A DNA stretch of 64,000 bases from Candidatus Blautia intestinavium. GTDB lineage: Bacteria; Bacillota; Clostridia; Lachnospirales; Lachnospiraceae. How positions within the stretch are numbered: the stretch's first letter is position 1; each line of letters starts with the position of its first letter. The stretch is from the NCBI GenBank assembly GCA_019113745.1, contig DXGV01000059.1:25050-89049 (forward strand), written 5' to 3'. The notes under the pieces were generated by a model that was not told the origin of the DNA, searched no databases, and worked only from the letters and a program-made list of their open reading frames with translations. This document shows, in pieces, positions 1 through 8,315 of the stretch. Position numbers and translations under genes: made by a program.

Positions 1-1
1 T

Positions 2-1042
2 CTGAAAACAGGAGCTGTTGTTAAGACAGCTTTCTGCGGTCCATGCTTCGGAGCGGGCGATACTCCGGCCAACAATGCGTTCAGTATCCGCCATACTACG
101 AGAAACTTCCCGAACCGTGAGGGATCCAAGATCCAGAACGGCCAGATTTCTTCCGTTGCTCTGATGGACGCGAGGTCTATTGCGGCTACAGCGGCGAATA
201 AAGGATTTTTGACTTCAGCGGAAACATATACGGGAGACTATACAAATCAGAAGTACTTCTTCGACAAAACAATTTATGAAAACCGTATTTTTGACAGCAA
301 AGGCGTCGCCGATCCTTCGGTGGAGATTCATTTCGGACCGAACATCAAGGACTGGCCGGCAATGCCGGAACTGGCTGAAAATCTGGTCCTGAAGGTGGTT
401 TCCGAGATCCACGATCCGGTAACGACTACAGATGAGCTGATCCCTTCCGGAGAAACTTCTTCCTATCGTTCCAATCCTCTGGGACTGGCGGAATTTACTC
501 TGTCGAGAAAAGATCCTGCCTATGTAGGAAGAGCAAAGGAGATCCAGAAGGCTCAGAAAGCTATTCAGGAGGGTTCCTGTCCTGTAGAGGCCGTTCCGGA
601 GCTTAAGGAAGTAATGGAGACAGTGAACAGCCGTTTCCCGGAAATCGGAAAGGGAAATCTCGGCGTAGGAAGCACGATTTTCGCGGTGAAGCCCGGAGAC
701 GGTTCCGCCCGTGAACAGGCGGCTTCCTGCCAGAAAGTGCTTGGCGGATGGGCTAATATCGCCAATGAGTATGCGACGAAGCGTTACCGCTCCAATCTGA
801 TCAACTGGGGAATGCTTCCCTTTGTGATTCCCGAGGGAGAACTGCCGTTCCAGAACGGCGATTATCTGCTGTTTCCGGAGATCAGGAAGGCTGTTGCGGA
901 AAAAGCCGCAAGTATCACCGGATATGTGGTAAAACCGGAAGGACTGAAGGAGTTCCAGGTTACACTGGGCGAGCTGACAGACGACGAACGGGAAATTATT
1001 TTACAGGGATGTCTGATCAACTATAACAGAAGCAGGCGGTAA
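2..1042 (+). CDS. Aconitase-family hydratase, C-terminal part (5' end outside window)
   Basis: An open frame enters from the left edge and gives about 346 residues. It carries CGPCFGAGD near its beginning, a cysteine pair of the type that ligates the [4Fe-4S] cluster in aconitase/homoaconitase proteins, and ends in the swivel domain (GNLGVG, RSNLINWGMLPF, FQNGDYLLFP). The family hydrates and dehydrates tricarboxylic or related acids through a cytosolic iron-sulfur enzyme. The RSNLINWGMLPF segment resembles the larger YbhJ-like 'hydratase' branch more than classical AcnA, so the substrate is uncertain. The first in-frame ATG at 164 lies inside the conserved domain and is not the true start. 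No gene follows for 1.3 kb. The family call is secure from motifs; the substrate is not. Confidence 0.85.
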   Translation: MKTGAVVKTAFCGPCFGAGDTPANNAFSIRHTTRNFPNREGSKIQNGQISSVALMDARSIAATAANKGFLTSAETYTGDYTNQKYFFDKTIYENRIFDSKGVADPSVEIHFGPNIKDWPAMPELAENLVLKVVSEIHDPVTTTDELIPSGETSSYRSNPLGLAEFTLSRKDPAYVGRAKEIQKAQKAIQEGSCPVEAVPELKEVMETVNSRFPEIGKGNLGVGSTIFAVKPGDGSAREQAASCQKVLGGWANIANEYATKRYRSNLINWGMLPFVIPEGELPFQNGDYLLFPEIRKAVAEKAASITGYVVKPEGLKEFQVTLGELTDDEREIILQGCLINYNRSRR

Positions 1043-1219
1043 AAGGATATTGCGGCAGGTTCTATGAGAGCCTGCCGTGTTTTAAAAGGCCGGAAATAAA
1101 CCTATTTTAGAAATTTAACAAATTATCTAAAAATAATGTGAAATATAAAATAAATAACAGATTAAAACGAAAATATAAATATAGTATAATAAAAATATTG
1201 AAAAAATAATAAAAAAGTG

Positions 1220-1248
1220 TTGACAAATAAAAAGCCCGGTGCTATTAT
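1220..1248 (+). promoter_or_regulatory. Sigma-A promoter with no downstream ORF
   Basis: TTGACA at 1220-1225, a 17-nt spacer, then TATTAT at 1243-1248. Transcription would begin near 1255 and run into the gene-free interval. Confidence 0.7.
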
Positions 1249-2246
1249 ATACTCATCAAAAGAAAACAAGAGAAATACAAAAGAAAATCATTCAATTCAT
1301 AGTATATAAATGCTACATGAAAAGGATGAAATAAGTGGAAAGGCCAGGGTGAGTCCATTGGGAAAGTAGTATTACATCCATCAATATGAGGCAGTGATAG
1401 GAATCGGATTTCCTGCAAGAAAGACCTGATACATGGATAACTGTAAAGAATAACTGAACAGTCATTTAGAAAAGAAGAAAATCTGAGAGAACCTGATCCG
1501 TTTCGTAATCTGAAAGCGAATTTCAAAAGAGATACATTTATCAGATGTCAATCTGAAAAGCGTCATCAAAAGGAAAGAGCTGAAAGATATAAGTTTCGGT
1601 AAAAGAGCTTGAAGATACAACCTGGTGAACAGGACTTCAAAAAGAAATGGCCGATTTCAGAAAACGTATCATAGGTATATAGAATCGATTTCTCATATTG
1701 AATAACTATCACGAACCTGATACAAAGACCTTCAAAAATGTGTGAAGAAACATTTATTGAAGAAGTATTTTCACCGGGTGCTTCGTCAGGAAGAAGAGTT
1801 CCAGAGAAGTGGGAGGAAAAAGAAAATACTTTGAAATCCATATCTGAGAATTGAAAAGTCATTGATTGACAAAACAGAAAGATCTACCAGAAAGGTATTT
1901 CCGGAATACCGCAGCGTAAGCGGTGAGAAAGAAGATATGAATTGAAGCTTTGCATTAGAGGAACATCTTCTTACAATAGATGTTAATAATAGAAATAGAA
2001 ATTATAATCCGTAAATTATAATTTTAAATCTATAAACTTTCTAAATAAACCGAATGATACTTTATCATATCGTTTATGAGCAGGAAATAAAATAAGATAT
2101 GTAAACATATAGCAATATATGATACAGAAAACTGAATAGAGAGAATTGGAAATAGTATACAGGATGTATATAAGAAATCCAATTAAGAAACTGAAAACCA
2201 GAATAAAATAAGAGGACAACTAAAATTGAATAGTGAAGATTGTTAA

Positions 2247-2289
2247 GACGGTCATCATTTTTGAAGTATAGTAAAAAGTGATGGCCGTC
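2247..2289 (+). other. 16-bp RNA hairpin upstream of the pseudouridine synthase
   Basis: Arms 2247-2262 and 2274-2289 pair over 16 bp with only two G-U wobbles and an 11-nt loop. No clear U-tract follows, so it may be a terminator for the upstream transcript, a processing site, or part of the leader of the gene at 2351. Confidence 0.6.
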
Positions 2290-2300
2290 GTTCTTGTCAT

Positions 2301-2350
2301 AAACTCTCTTTTACGATATACTCTCCAGTAAAGAAAAGGAGAGTTTTTTT
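2301..2350 (+). promoter_or_regulatory. Leader with terminator-like hairpin covering the RBS
   Basis: CTCTCC (2321-2326) pairs with GGAGAG (2338-2343), which is followed at once by seven T residues and then the start codon at 2351. GGAGAG is also the only Shine-Dalgarno. A second partner, AAACTCTC (2301-2308), can pair with GAGAGTTT (2339-2346), so two mutually exclusive structures involve the same bases. This looks like RNA-based control (attenuation or RBS occlusion); function is inferred. Confidence 0.5.
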
Positions 2351-3064
2351 ATGTGGAAAACAGATATACGAAATACGATCCTGTACGAAGACCGGGAAAT
2401 AATCGTGTGCCACAAGCCGGCGGGGCTGGCTGTCCAAAACGCGAGGATCGGGATGATGGACATGGAAAGTGCGCTGAAAAACTATCTGGCGGAAAAAAAT
2501 CCAAAAGAAATGCCTTACCTTGGAATTATCAGCAGACTGGATCAGCCGGTGGAGGGGATTCTGGTATTCGCCAGGAGCGGAAGGAGCGCCGCTGAGCTGA
2601 ACAGACAGATGGGGAAAAATGAAATAGAAAAAATCTATCTGGCAGTTTCCGACAGAGAGCCTGCACAGAAAGAAGCGGAACTGGAGGACTATTTGAAAAA
2701 AGACGGCAGAAATAATACATCAGCAGTTACGCCGCCAGGGACAAAAGGCGCAAAAAAAGCCAGACTGACGTATCGTGCGCTGGAAACACTGCCGGATCAA
2801 AGGACAGACACAGGAATACGCTGTCTTATCCAGGTACGGCTGGATACGGGAAGGCATCACCAGATCCGGGTGCAGTTGTCCCATGCAGGAGTTCCTCTTC
2901 TGGGGGATAAGAAATATTATCCGCAGGACGGATCCGGCTTTTCTCTGGGCTTATGCGCCGTTAAGCTGGGATTCCGCCATCCGGCTTCCGGGAAAAAAAT
3001 GGAGTTTCAGACAACGCCCAGAGGAAACGCTTTTGAAGGTTTTGACATAGAAAAAAACTGCTGA
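2351..3064 (+). CDS. RluA-family pseudouridine synthase
   Basis: A 237-residue cytosolic RNA-modifying enzyme that isomerises uridine to pseudouridine in rRNA or tRNA. The catalytic-loop motif appears as ISRLDQPVEG (about residues 60-69), with the family aspartate in RLD, and the later G-RHHQIRVQLSHAGVPLLGDKKY block (about residues 174-197) is typical of RluA proteins. The N-terminal S4 RNA-binding domain of longer members is absent, so this is a short single-domain form. The start is fixed by GGAGAG at 2338-2343, which is buried in a terminator-like hairpin. The target nucleotide cannot be told from sequence. Confidence 0.88.
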   Translation: MWKTDIRNTILYEDREIIVCHKPAGLAVQNARIGMMDMESALKNYLAEKNPKEMPYLGIISRLDQPVEGILVFARSGRSAAELNRQMGKNEIEKIYLAVSDREPAQKEAELEDYLKKDGRNNTSAVTPPGTKGAKKARLTYRALETLPDQRTDTGIRCLIQVRLDTGRHHQIRVQLSHAGVPLLGDKKYYPQDGSGFSLGLCAVKLGFRHPASGKKMEFQTTPRGNAFEGFDIEKNC

Positions 3065-3127
3065 AAGTGAAAACCCTTTTTCTCTGTGAAATATCAACCT
3101 GAAAAAATGAAAAAACTATGAAATCTC

Positions 3128-3155
3128 TGGACGGAGATTAGAAAATGTGTATAAT
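3128..3155 (+). promoter_or_regulatory. Promoter of the orphan sugar-binding protein
   Basis: A perfect TATAAT at 3150-3155 with a weak -35 (CTGGAC, 3128-3133) and 16-nt spacer, about 57 nt before the start codon. Confidence 0.5.
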
Positions 3156-3211
3156 GTAAAAAAAGAAGCACATTTGTATGAAATATATGTTAAGGAAAAG
3201 AGGAGAAGGCG

Positions 3212-4297
3212 ATGAAGAAAGCAGCAGTTGCTGTGGTTCTTCTGGCGGCAGTATGTCTTACGGCAGGAGGGCTTGTTAATGGCGGCTTTGGAACATTCGT
3301 TGCGGATGTGCAGGCAGAAGGCGGGACAGCAGAGGAAAATCCGGAAGAAGAAAGGGCTGCCCAAATTGATACGTCCATCCCGGTGCAGGCGGGCAGCAGG
3401 ATTGCTGTAGTCAGTAAAAACGTATCCGGTGAATTCTGGGATCTGATCCGTCAGGGGATGGAAGACGCGGTAAAAGATATTAATACAGCCTATGAATTTG
3501 AGTCTGACGATAAGGTGACGATGACCTTTGAGGGACCGGACGATGAACTGAATGTGGAAGAGCAGGTAAATACTCTGGATGCGGTTATTGCAGAGAATCC
3601 TACGGTGCTCTGTCTGTCAGCCAGCGATATGGATTCGCTTCAGGCGCAGCTTGAATCGGCGGCAGAGAACGGGATCCCGGTGATTGCTTTTGATTCCAAC
3701 GTCAGTGAGAACCAGCTTGTCACTGCCTTTCGGGCTACAGATAATGAGTATGTAGGAGAGATGGCCGGAGAAAAAATGGCGGAAGCACTGGGAGAAAAAG
3801 GAAAGGTACTTGTATTTTCGGCCCAGGAAAAGACAGAAAGCGCACAGAAGCGTGTCAGCGGTTTTAAACAGGCATTGTCCCAGTATCCGGAAATAGAGAT
3901 TGCGGATATTATTTATATGGATCAGGTGGAGGACATGAAAGGCGCCATGGAGGAAGCGATGGAAACACATACAGATGCGGCAGGAGTTTTCTGCACCAAC
4001 GCGGATACATCGGATCTGTATCTGGAATTGGACAGAGACGGAGAACAGCCTGTGTTCATCGGGGTGGACGGCACTACGAAACAGCAGGAGGCCCTGCGGA
4101 ATGGGACAGAGCTGGGAATTGTTTCCCAGGATCCATATGATATGGGCTATCAGACCATCATGGCTGCGGCCCAGGTGACAGAGCCTGATGCAAAAGAAAC
4201 GGAAAAACCGGAGAAAACACTCCTTCTGGAACCGGCGTGGATAGACGGATCCAATATAGACGATCCTCAGTACAGCAACTACATATATCACTCCTGA
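3212..4297 (+). CDS. Orphan periplasmic-type sugar-binding protein
   Basis: A 361-residue exported protein of the periplasmic-binding-protein/LacI superfamily (ribose/galactose-binding type). The N-terminus is a basic, hydrophobic signal peptide with a likely signal-peptidase I site after VQA (about residue 35) and no lipobox cysteine. The mature part starts with the typical strand RIAVVSKNVSGEFWDLIRQGM; later GIPVIAFDSNV and VFIGVDGT are hinge-region signatures. No permease or ATPase gene lies nearby, so it either serves a transporter encoded elsewhere or works as a sensor's ligand-binding partner. It has its own promoter and terminator. The ligand is unknown. Confidence 0.82.
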   Translation: MKKAAVAVVLLAAVCLTAGGLVNGGFGTFVADVQAEGGTAEENPEEERAAQIDTSIPVQAGSRIAVVSKNVSGEFWDLIRQGMEDAVKDINTAYEFESDDKVTMTFEGPDDELNVEEQVNTLDAVIAENPTVLCLSASDMDSLQAQLESAAENGIPVIAFDSNVSENQLVTAFRATDNEYVGEMAGEKMAEALGEKGKVLVFSAQEKTESAQKRVSGFKQALSQYPEIEIADIIYMDQVEDMKGAMEEAMETHTDAAGVFCTNADTSDLYLELDRDGEQPVFIGVDGTTKQQEALRNGTELGIVSQDPYDMGYQTIMAAAQVTEPDAKETEKPEKTLLLEPAWIDGSNIDDPQYSNYIYHS

Positions 4298-4302
4298 TTC
4301 AC

Positions 4303-4333
4303 ACGGCGAGGCCTGACGGCAGCGCCGTTTTTT
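4303..4333 (+). terminator. Rho-independent terminator after the sugar-binding protein
   Basis: ACGGCG (4303-4308) pairs with CGCCGT (4323-4328), with an inner GCC/GGC pairing separated by a symmetric AG/AG internal loop, followed by five T residues. Confidence 0.8.
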
Positions 4334-4334
4334 C

Positions 4335-4363
4335 TTCACAATTACAGGCGGGTGTGCTATAAT
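4335..4363 (+). promoter_or_regulatory. Promoter of the NSS transporter operon
   Basis: TTCACA (4335-4340), 17-nt spacer, TATAAT (4358-4363), directly after the preceding terminator. Confidence 0.7.
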
Positions 4364-4394
4364 TAGTAGGACTAATTTTTAGGAGGGGAAATCA

Positions 4395-5867
4395 TTGAAA
4401 GAAAGAGAAAAGTTTGGTTCGAGACTTGGATTTATCCTTGTTTCGGCAGGCTGCGCCATCGGCCTGGGAAATGTGTGGAAATTTCCTTATATGACCGGAC
4501 AGTATGGCGGCGCGGCCTTTGTGCTGATCTATCTGGTATTCCTTGTGGTTATGGGACTGCCGATCCTGGTCAGCGAGTTTGCGGTTGGCCGCGCCAGCCG
4601 TAAGAGTGCGGCAAGGGCTATGGATATGCTGGAGCCGGCAGGGGCGAATTTCCATAAATACAAATGGATGGGTATAATCGGCAATTATATGCTGATGATG
4701 TTCTACACCATGGTGGCCGGGTGGATGATGTATTACTGTTATGTTATGGCGGCAGGAAAGCTTGACGGGGCTGATTCCGAACAGGTAACACAGTATTTTA
4801 CAGATTTTCAGCAGTCTTCCGGGACAATGACGGTATGGATGATCGTTGCCGTTCTGCTGTCCTTCGGAATCTGTTCGCTGGGACTCCAGAAGGGTGTGGA
4901 GAGGATCACAAAAGTTATGATGCTCTGTCTTCTGGCGCTGATCGTAATTCTGGCGGTTCATTCTCTGACACTGGACGGCGCAATGGAGGGCGTGAAGTTC
5001 TATCTTGTACCAAATTTTGACAATATGAAAAAAGCCGGAATCGGCAATGTGGTGTTCGGAGCTATGTCTCAGTCGTTCTTTACGCTGAGCATTGGTATCG
5101 GAGCAATGGAAATTTTCGGAAGTTACATGGAAAAAGACAGAAGTCTTGCAGGGGAAAGTATTCATATCCTGATTCTTGACACCTTTGTGGCATTGATGGC
5201 CGGCATGATTATTATTCCTGCCTGTTTTTCCTTCGGAGTAGAGCCGGGAGCAGGTCCAAGCCTGATCTTTATCACTCTTCCCAATGTATTTAACCAGATG
5301 ATGGGAGGCAGAATCTGGGGAGCGCTGTTTTTCCTGTTTATGTCCTTTGCGGCGCTGTCCACAGTAATCGCGGTATTTGAAAATATTCTGGCTTTTGCGA
5401 TGGAACTGTGGGGCTGGGAAAGAAAAAAAGCAGTTATTGTAAACATCCTGCTGGTAATTGTCCTTTCTCTGCCGGCGGTGCTGGGATTCGGCCCCTGGGC
5501 GGGAGTTCAGATCCTGGGCGAAGGAACGACCATTATGGATCTGGAGGATTTCATTGTCTCCAATAATATCCTTCCCCTTGGTTCCGTGATCTTTGTCCTT
5601 TTCTGTGCGTCAAAGAAGGGCTGGGGATGGAAGAACTTTATCAAAGAGGCGAATACCGGAGAGGGAGCAAAATTTCCGGCAGGTATCAGGCTGTATATGC
5701 TGTGGGTGATCCCGGTGATCGTAGCGATTATCTATCTGAAGGGATATTACGATATGTTCCGTCCAAAGGGAATGACGTATTTTATCCCGTGGATGATCGT
5801 GGGAATCATAATGCTGCTGCTTACAGGCTGGATTGCATTAGGACATTCAAAAAAGAAAAAAAGATAG
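4395..5867 (+). CDS. Sodium-dependent transporter, NSS (SNF) family
   Basis: A 490-residue polytopic membrane protein of the neurotransmitter:sodium symporter family, which imports amino acids or related amines with Na+. The diagnostic TM1 block GSRLGFILVSAGCAIGLGNVWKFPY, with the unwound GLGNVWKFP segment that holds Na+ and substrate, is at residues 8-32. About 11-12 hydrophobic segments follow, as in bacterial LeuT/MhsT-like members. Translation most likely begins at a TTG codon: AGGAGG at 4381-4386 lies 8 nt upstream and no ATG fits. It is followed after 12 nt by an aminotransferase, suggesting uptake coupled to transamination of an amino acid. The substrate cannot be read from sequence. 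Confidence 0.92.
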   Translation: MKEREKFGSRLGFILVSAGCAIGLGNVWKFPYMTGQYGGAAFVLIYLVFLVVMGLPILVSEFAVGRASRKSAARAMDMLEPAGANFHKYKWMGIIGNYMLMMFYTMVAGWMMYYCYVMAAGKLDGADSEQVTQYFTDFQQSSGTMTVWMIVAVLLSFGICSLGLQKGVERITKVMMLCLLALIVILAVHSLTLDGAMEGVKFYLVPNFDNMKKAGIGNVVFGAMSQSFFTLSIGIGAMEIFGSYMEKDRSLAGESIHILILDTFVALMAGMIIIPACFSFGVEPGAGPSLIFITLPNVFNQMMGGRIWGALFFLFMSFAALSTVIAVFENILAFAMELWGWERKKAVIVNILLVIVLSLPAVLGFGPWAGVQILGEGTTIMDLEDFIVSNNILPLGSVIFVLFCASKKGWGWKNFIKEANTGEGAKFPAGIRLYMLWVIPVIVAIIYLKGYYDMFRPKGMTYFIPWMIVGIIMLLLTGWIALGHSKKKKR

Positions 5868-5879
5868 GAGCATGAGATT

Positions 5880-7070
5880 ATGATAGCAGAAAAGATGAAA
5901 CCATTTGTACAGAATAACTCGGCAATCCGTATGATGTTTGAGGAAGGCAATCGTTTAAGACAGAAATACGGCGCCGATAAGGTTTATGATTTCAGTCTGG
6001 GAAATCCCAGCGTCCCGGCTCCGGACTGTGTGCGGGAGGCGATCATAGATCTTGTAAACACAGAAGATCCTGTAGTACTTCACGGCTATATGAGCAACGC
6101 GGGATTTGAGGACGTCCGCGAGACTATCGCCCAGTCGCTGAACCGCCGCTTTGGAACCGCCTTTTCTGCGAAAAATCTGATCATGACAGTAGGGGCGGCA
6201 AGCGGACTCAATGTGATTCTGAAAACGATTCTGAATCCAGGAGAAGAGGTGATCGTATTTGCGCCGTATTTTCTGGAATACGGAGCTTATGTACGCAATT
6301 ACGACGGCTGCCTTGTGGAAATCTCTCCTGATACAGAAACCTTTCAGCCTAATCTGAAAGAACTGGAGGAAAAAATCACCGCCAGAACAAGGGCGGTAAT
6401 TGTAAACACGCCTCACAATCCAACGGGCGTGGTATATTCTGAAGAAACGATCAAAGCTCTTGCAGCGGTTCTGGAAAAAAAGCAGAAGGAATTTCAGAAT
6501 GTGATTTATCTGATTTCCGACGAGCCTTACCGGGAACTTGCCTATGACGGAGCGAAGGTTCCATGGCTGACAAAATATTACAAAAATACAGTTGTAGGAT
6601 ACTCCTACAGTAAGTCTCTGTCTCTTCCGGGAGAGCGTATCGGATACCTGGTGATTCCCGACGAGCTGGAGGACAGCGAAACAGTCATTACCGCCGCTAC
6701 CATTGCCAACCGTGTACTTGGAAGCGTCAACGCTCCGTCGCTTATGCAGAAGGTCATTCAGAGATGCGTGGACGCAGAGGTGGATGTGGCCGCTTACGAC
6801 AGGAACCGTCTGGCGCTGTACAACGGGCTGAAAGAATGTGGTTTCCAGTGCATCAAACCGGAAGGAGCCTTTTACCTTTTTGTAAAATCTCCGGTTCCTG
6901 ATGAAAAAGAGTTCTGCGAGGCTGGAAAGAAATATAATATTCTCATGGTTCCGGGAAGTTCCTTTGCCTGCCCGGGTTATGTGAGACTTGCATACTGCGT
7001 TTCCCATGAGACGATTGTTAATTCTCTGCCGGAATTTCGTAAGCTTGCGGAAGAATACGGACTGAAGTAG
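5880..7070 (+). CDS. PLP-dependent class I/II aminotransferase
   Basis: A 396-residue fold-type I aminotransferase acting in the cytosol on amino acids and 2-oxo acids. Visible landmarks are NTPHNPTGVVY, ISDEPYRELAYDG (the aspartate that holds the pyridine nitrogen) and SYSKSLSLPGERIGYL with the Schiff-base lysine around residue 245. Length matches AspAT-like enzymes. An RBS (GGAGC) sits 10 nt before the ATG. The 12-nt gap to the sodium symporter indicates one transcription unit, so its substrate is probably the transported amino acid; that link is inference. Confidence 0.88.
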   Translation: MIAEKMKPFVQNNSAIRMMFEEGNRLRQKYGADKVYDFSLGNPSVPAPDCVREAIIDLVNTEDPVVLHGYMSNAGFEDVRETIAQSLNRRFGTAFSAKNLIMTVGAASGLNVILKTILNPGEEVIVFAPYFLEYGAYVRNYDGCLVEISPDTETFQPNLKELEEKITARTRAVIVNTPHNPTGVVYSEETIKALAAVLEKKQKEFQNVIYLISDEPYRELAYDGAKVPWLTKYYKNTVVGYSYSKSLSLPGERIGYLVIPDELEDSETVITAATIANRVLGSVNAPSLMQKVIQRCVDAEVDVAAYDRNRLALYNGLKECGFQCIKPEGAFYLFVKSPVPDEKEFCEAGKKYNILMVPGSSFACPGYVRLAYCVSHETIVNSLPEFRKLAEEYGLK

Positions 7071-7121
7071 CAGCATGCCTCTGTACTCCGGTGAGGAATC
7101 AAGAGCTTTAAAATGGATACG

Positions 7122-7183
7122 GGCGCGCTCTTACGCATGGATGTTTCATCCGGAATATCCCTGCGTCAGAGCGCGCCTTTTCT
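7122..7183. terminator. Strong terminator between convergent genes
   Basis: A 16-nt arm at 7122-7137 (starting GGCGCGCTC) pairs with 7162-7177 with one mismatch, followed by TTTT. It ends the aminotransferase transcript and may also serve the convergent alarmone synthetase gene. Confidence 0.8.
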
Positions 7184-7251
7184 ATCGCCTTTTTGCAGAA
7201 AGGCCCAAATGGTATTTAAAATGAAATTTTCTCTTTAAAGATTGTTCTCCT

Positions 7252-7947
7252 TTAGATTTTGTCGATCTTTTTCCGTATCTTCAGCATTTTCTGGTCAAGG
7301 CTGCTGATGACGGCGGCGCACTGCTGGAGTTCCTCATCTATCAACTGGGCTTCTTTTCTTCCCCGCTTATACCGGAGCTGGTGATCCAGGCTGGCCCAGT
7401 AGTCCATGGCGGCGGTGCGGAGCTGCAGTTCGATCTTTATCCACTGTGTTTCGTTCTGAAAGGCGATGGCTACTTCCAGTATCAGATGAAGACTCTGGTA
7501 GCCGGATTTTTTTGGTTCCCGGATATAATCTTTCTTTTTGATGATCCGGATATCTTTTTGCTTCTCCAAAAGGTCGGCCACATGGTAAATGTCGTCTACA
7601 TAGGCGCAGACTGCCCGTACTCCGATCAGATCGTTTATCTTTTCCAAAGCGACGTGGAAATCAAAATCCAGTCCCTTCTTTTCCAGTTTTTTACACACAC
7701 TTTCATATTCCTTCAGCCGTCCGGTTTTATGCTGGATCACATTTCGTCCGGCCTTCATGAGCAGAATCGTATTGATGATGTCAAGCTTTGTCAAAAGCAG
7801 GCTGATGGCGCAATTTCCTTTCATGCTGAACTCGCTGTCTACCAGCAGGTTTTTTAATTGTTCTTTCTTTTTCAACTTTAAATTTTCATCCTCGATTCTT
7901 CGGTATATAAATCTCTGATTGTTTGTGACTGCCATATAACTGTTCAT
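7252..7947 (-). CDS. Small alarmone synthetase (RelA/SpoT synthetase domain only)
   Basis: A 231-residue single-domain (p)ppGpp synthetase that transfers pyrophosphate from ATP to GDP/GTP. It has the RelA_SpoT core: LIGVRAVCAYVDDIYHVADLL (about residues 108-128), RIIKKKDYIREPKKSGYQSLH (G-loop region), and ELQLRTAAMDYWASLDHQLRYK, matching the E-Q-RT-A-W-HQ signature of RelQ/YjbM-type enzymes. There is no HD hydrolase, TGS or ACT domain. A good RBS (AAGGAG) lies about 10 nt upstream of the ATG at 7947. It is monocistronic. Family certain; RelQ versus RelP subtype likely but not proven. Confidence 0.88.
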   Translation of the reverse strand: MNSYMAVTNNQRFIYRRIEDENLKLKKKEQLKNLLVDSEFSMKGNCAISLLLTKLDIINTILLMKAGRNVIQHKTGRLKEYESVCKKLEKKGLDFDFHVALEKINDLIGVRAVCAYVDDIYHVADLLEKQKDIRIIKKKDYIREPKKSGYQSLHLILEVAIAFQNETQWIKIELQLRTAAMDYWASLDHQLRYKRGRKEAQLIDEELQQCAAVISSLDQKMLKIRKKIDKI

Positions 7948-8226
7948 TACTATACGCTCCTTATAATAAATAAAAAGAAAGATTATGTAAGATTTTGGAT
8001 AAATCCACAGAATTTTCCAGTGGCCTATCCATTATCATATGCGGGCAGGAGAGAAAATATGAATGATATTTCATGGCAGCAGGAAAAAGGGACATTTAAG
8101 AGAAAGAAGCTGTGGAAGCAATTTTAAGCGAAGATTTTTTGAGGATCATATCACGAAATGGTCAATATGACGAAAAAATAATGGATATAAAAGTGTGTTT
8201 TGGCAATAATTTTTACAAAGTATATA

Positions 8227-8244
8227 TTGACAAATAATTAACAA
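8227..8244. promoter_or_regulatory. Rex-like operator 1, overlapping the -35
   Basis: TTGACAA-ATAA-TTAACAA matches the clostridial Rex pattern TTGTTAA-N4-TTAACAA at 12 of 14 fixed positions. Bound redox repressor here would block RNA polymerase at the -35. Confidence 0.6.
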
Positions 8245-8255
8245 TCTAATATAAT
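8227..8255 (+). promoter_or_regulatory. adhE promoter, perfect consensus
   Basis: TTGACA (8227-8232), 17-nt spacer, TATAAT (8250-8255): both hexamers match consensus exactly, in keeping with the high expression usual for adhE. Confidence 0.85.
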
Positions 8256-8282
8256 GACATCATAAAGATTGATAAAAATTTA

Positions 8283-8300
8283 ACGTTAATGATTTAACAA
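8283..8300. promoter_or_regulatory. Rex-like operator 2, in the adhE leader
   Basis: ACGTTAA-TGAT-TTAACAA matches the same Rex pattern at 12 of 14 fixed positions. It lies downstream of the expected start of transcription and just before the RBS. Confidence 0.5.
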
Positions 8301-8315
8301 AAAGGAGGATTCCCA

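Larger units (their letters stand above)
1043..2350. other. 1.3 kb gene-free, A/G-rich interval; candidate long structured RNA
   Basis: No plausible coding region was found on either strand. The only open frames on the minus strand are 67-98 codons of F/L/S-rich translation without ribosome binding sites, as expected opposite a purine-rich strand. A near-consensus promoter (1220-1248) points into it on the plus strand. Local hairpins follow in plus orientation: 1399-1414, 1621-1633, 1644-1658, 1730-1762 (5+6 bp nested), 1763-1772 with 1822-1831 (10 perfect bp), 1894-1910 and 1929-1936 with 1965-1972. The pattern fits a transcribed non-coding RNA of up to about 1 kb. No known RNA family was recognised. 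Confidence 0.45.
7948..8315. promoter_or_regulatory. Divergent intergenic region; adhE control region at its right end
   Basis: 368 nt separate the alarmone synthetase from adhE. The right 90 nt hold the adhE promoter and two Rex-like operators. The AT-rich left part shows no ORF or hairpin I can support. Confidence 0.6.

Noticed and set aside
1245..2219. Three minus-strand frames of 93, 98 and 67 codons in the gene-free interval
   Set aside because: Translations are F/L/S-rich, starts lack RBS (one is TTG), and their length is explained by the purine bias of the opposite strand.
5955..7076. 373-codon minus-strand frame antisense to the aminotransferase
   Set aside because: Shadow of a well-supported gene; no RBS and no family signature.
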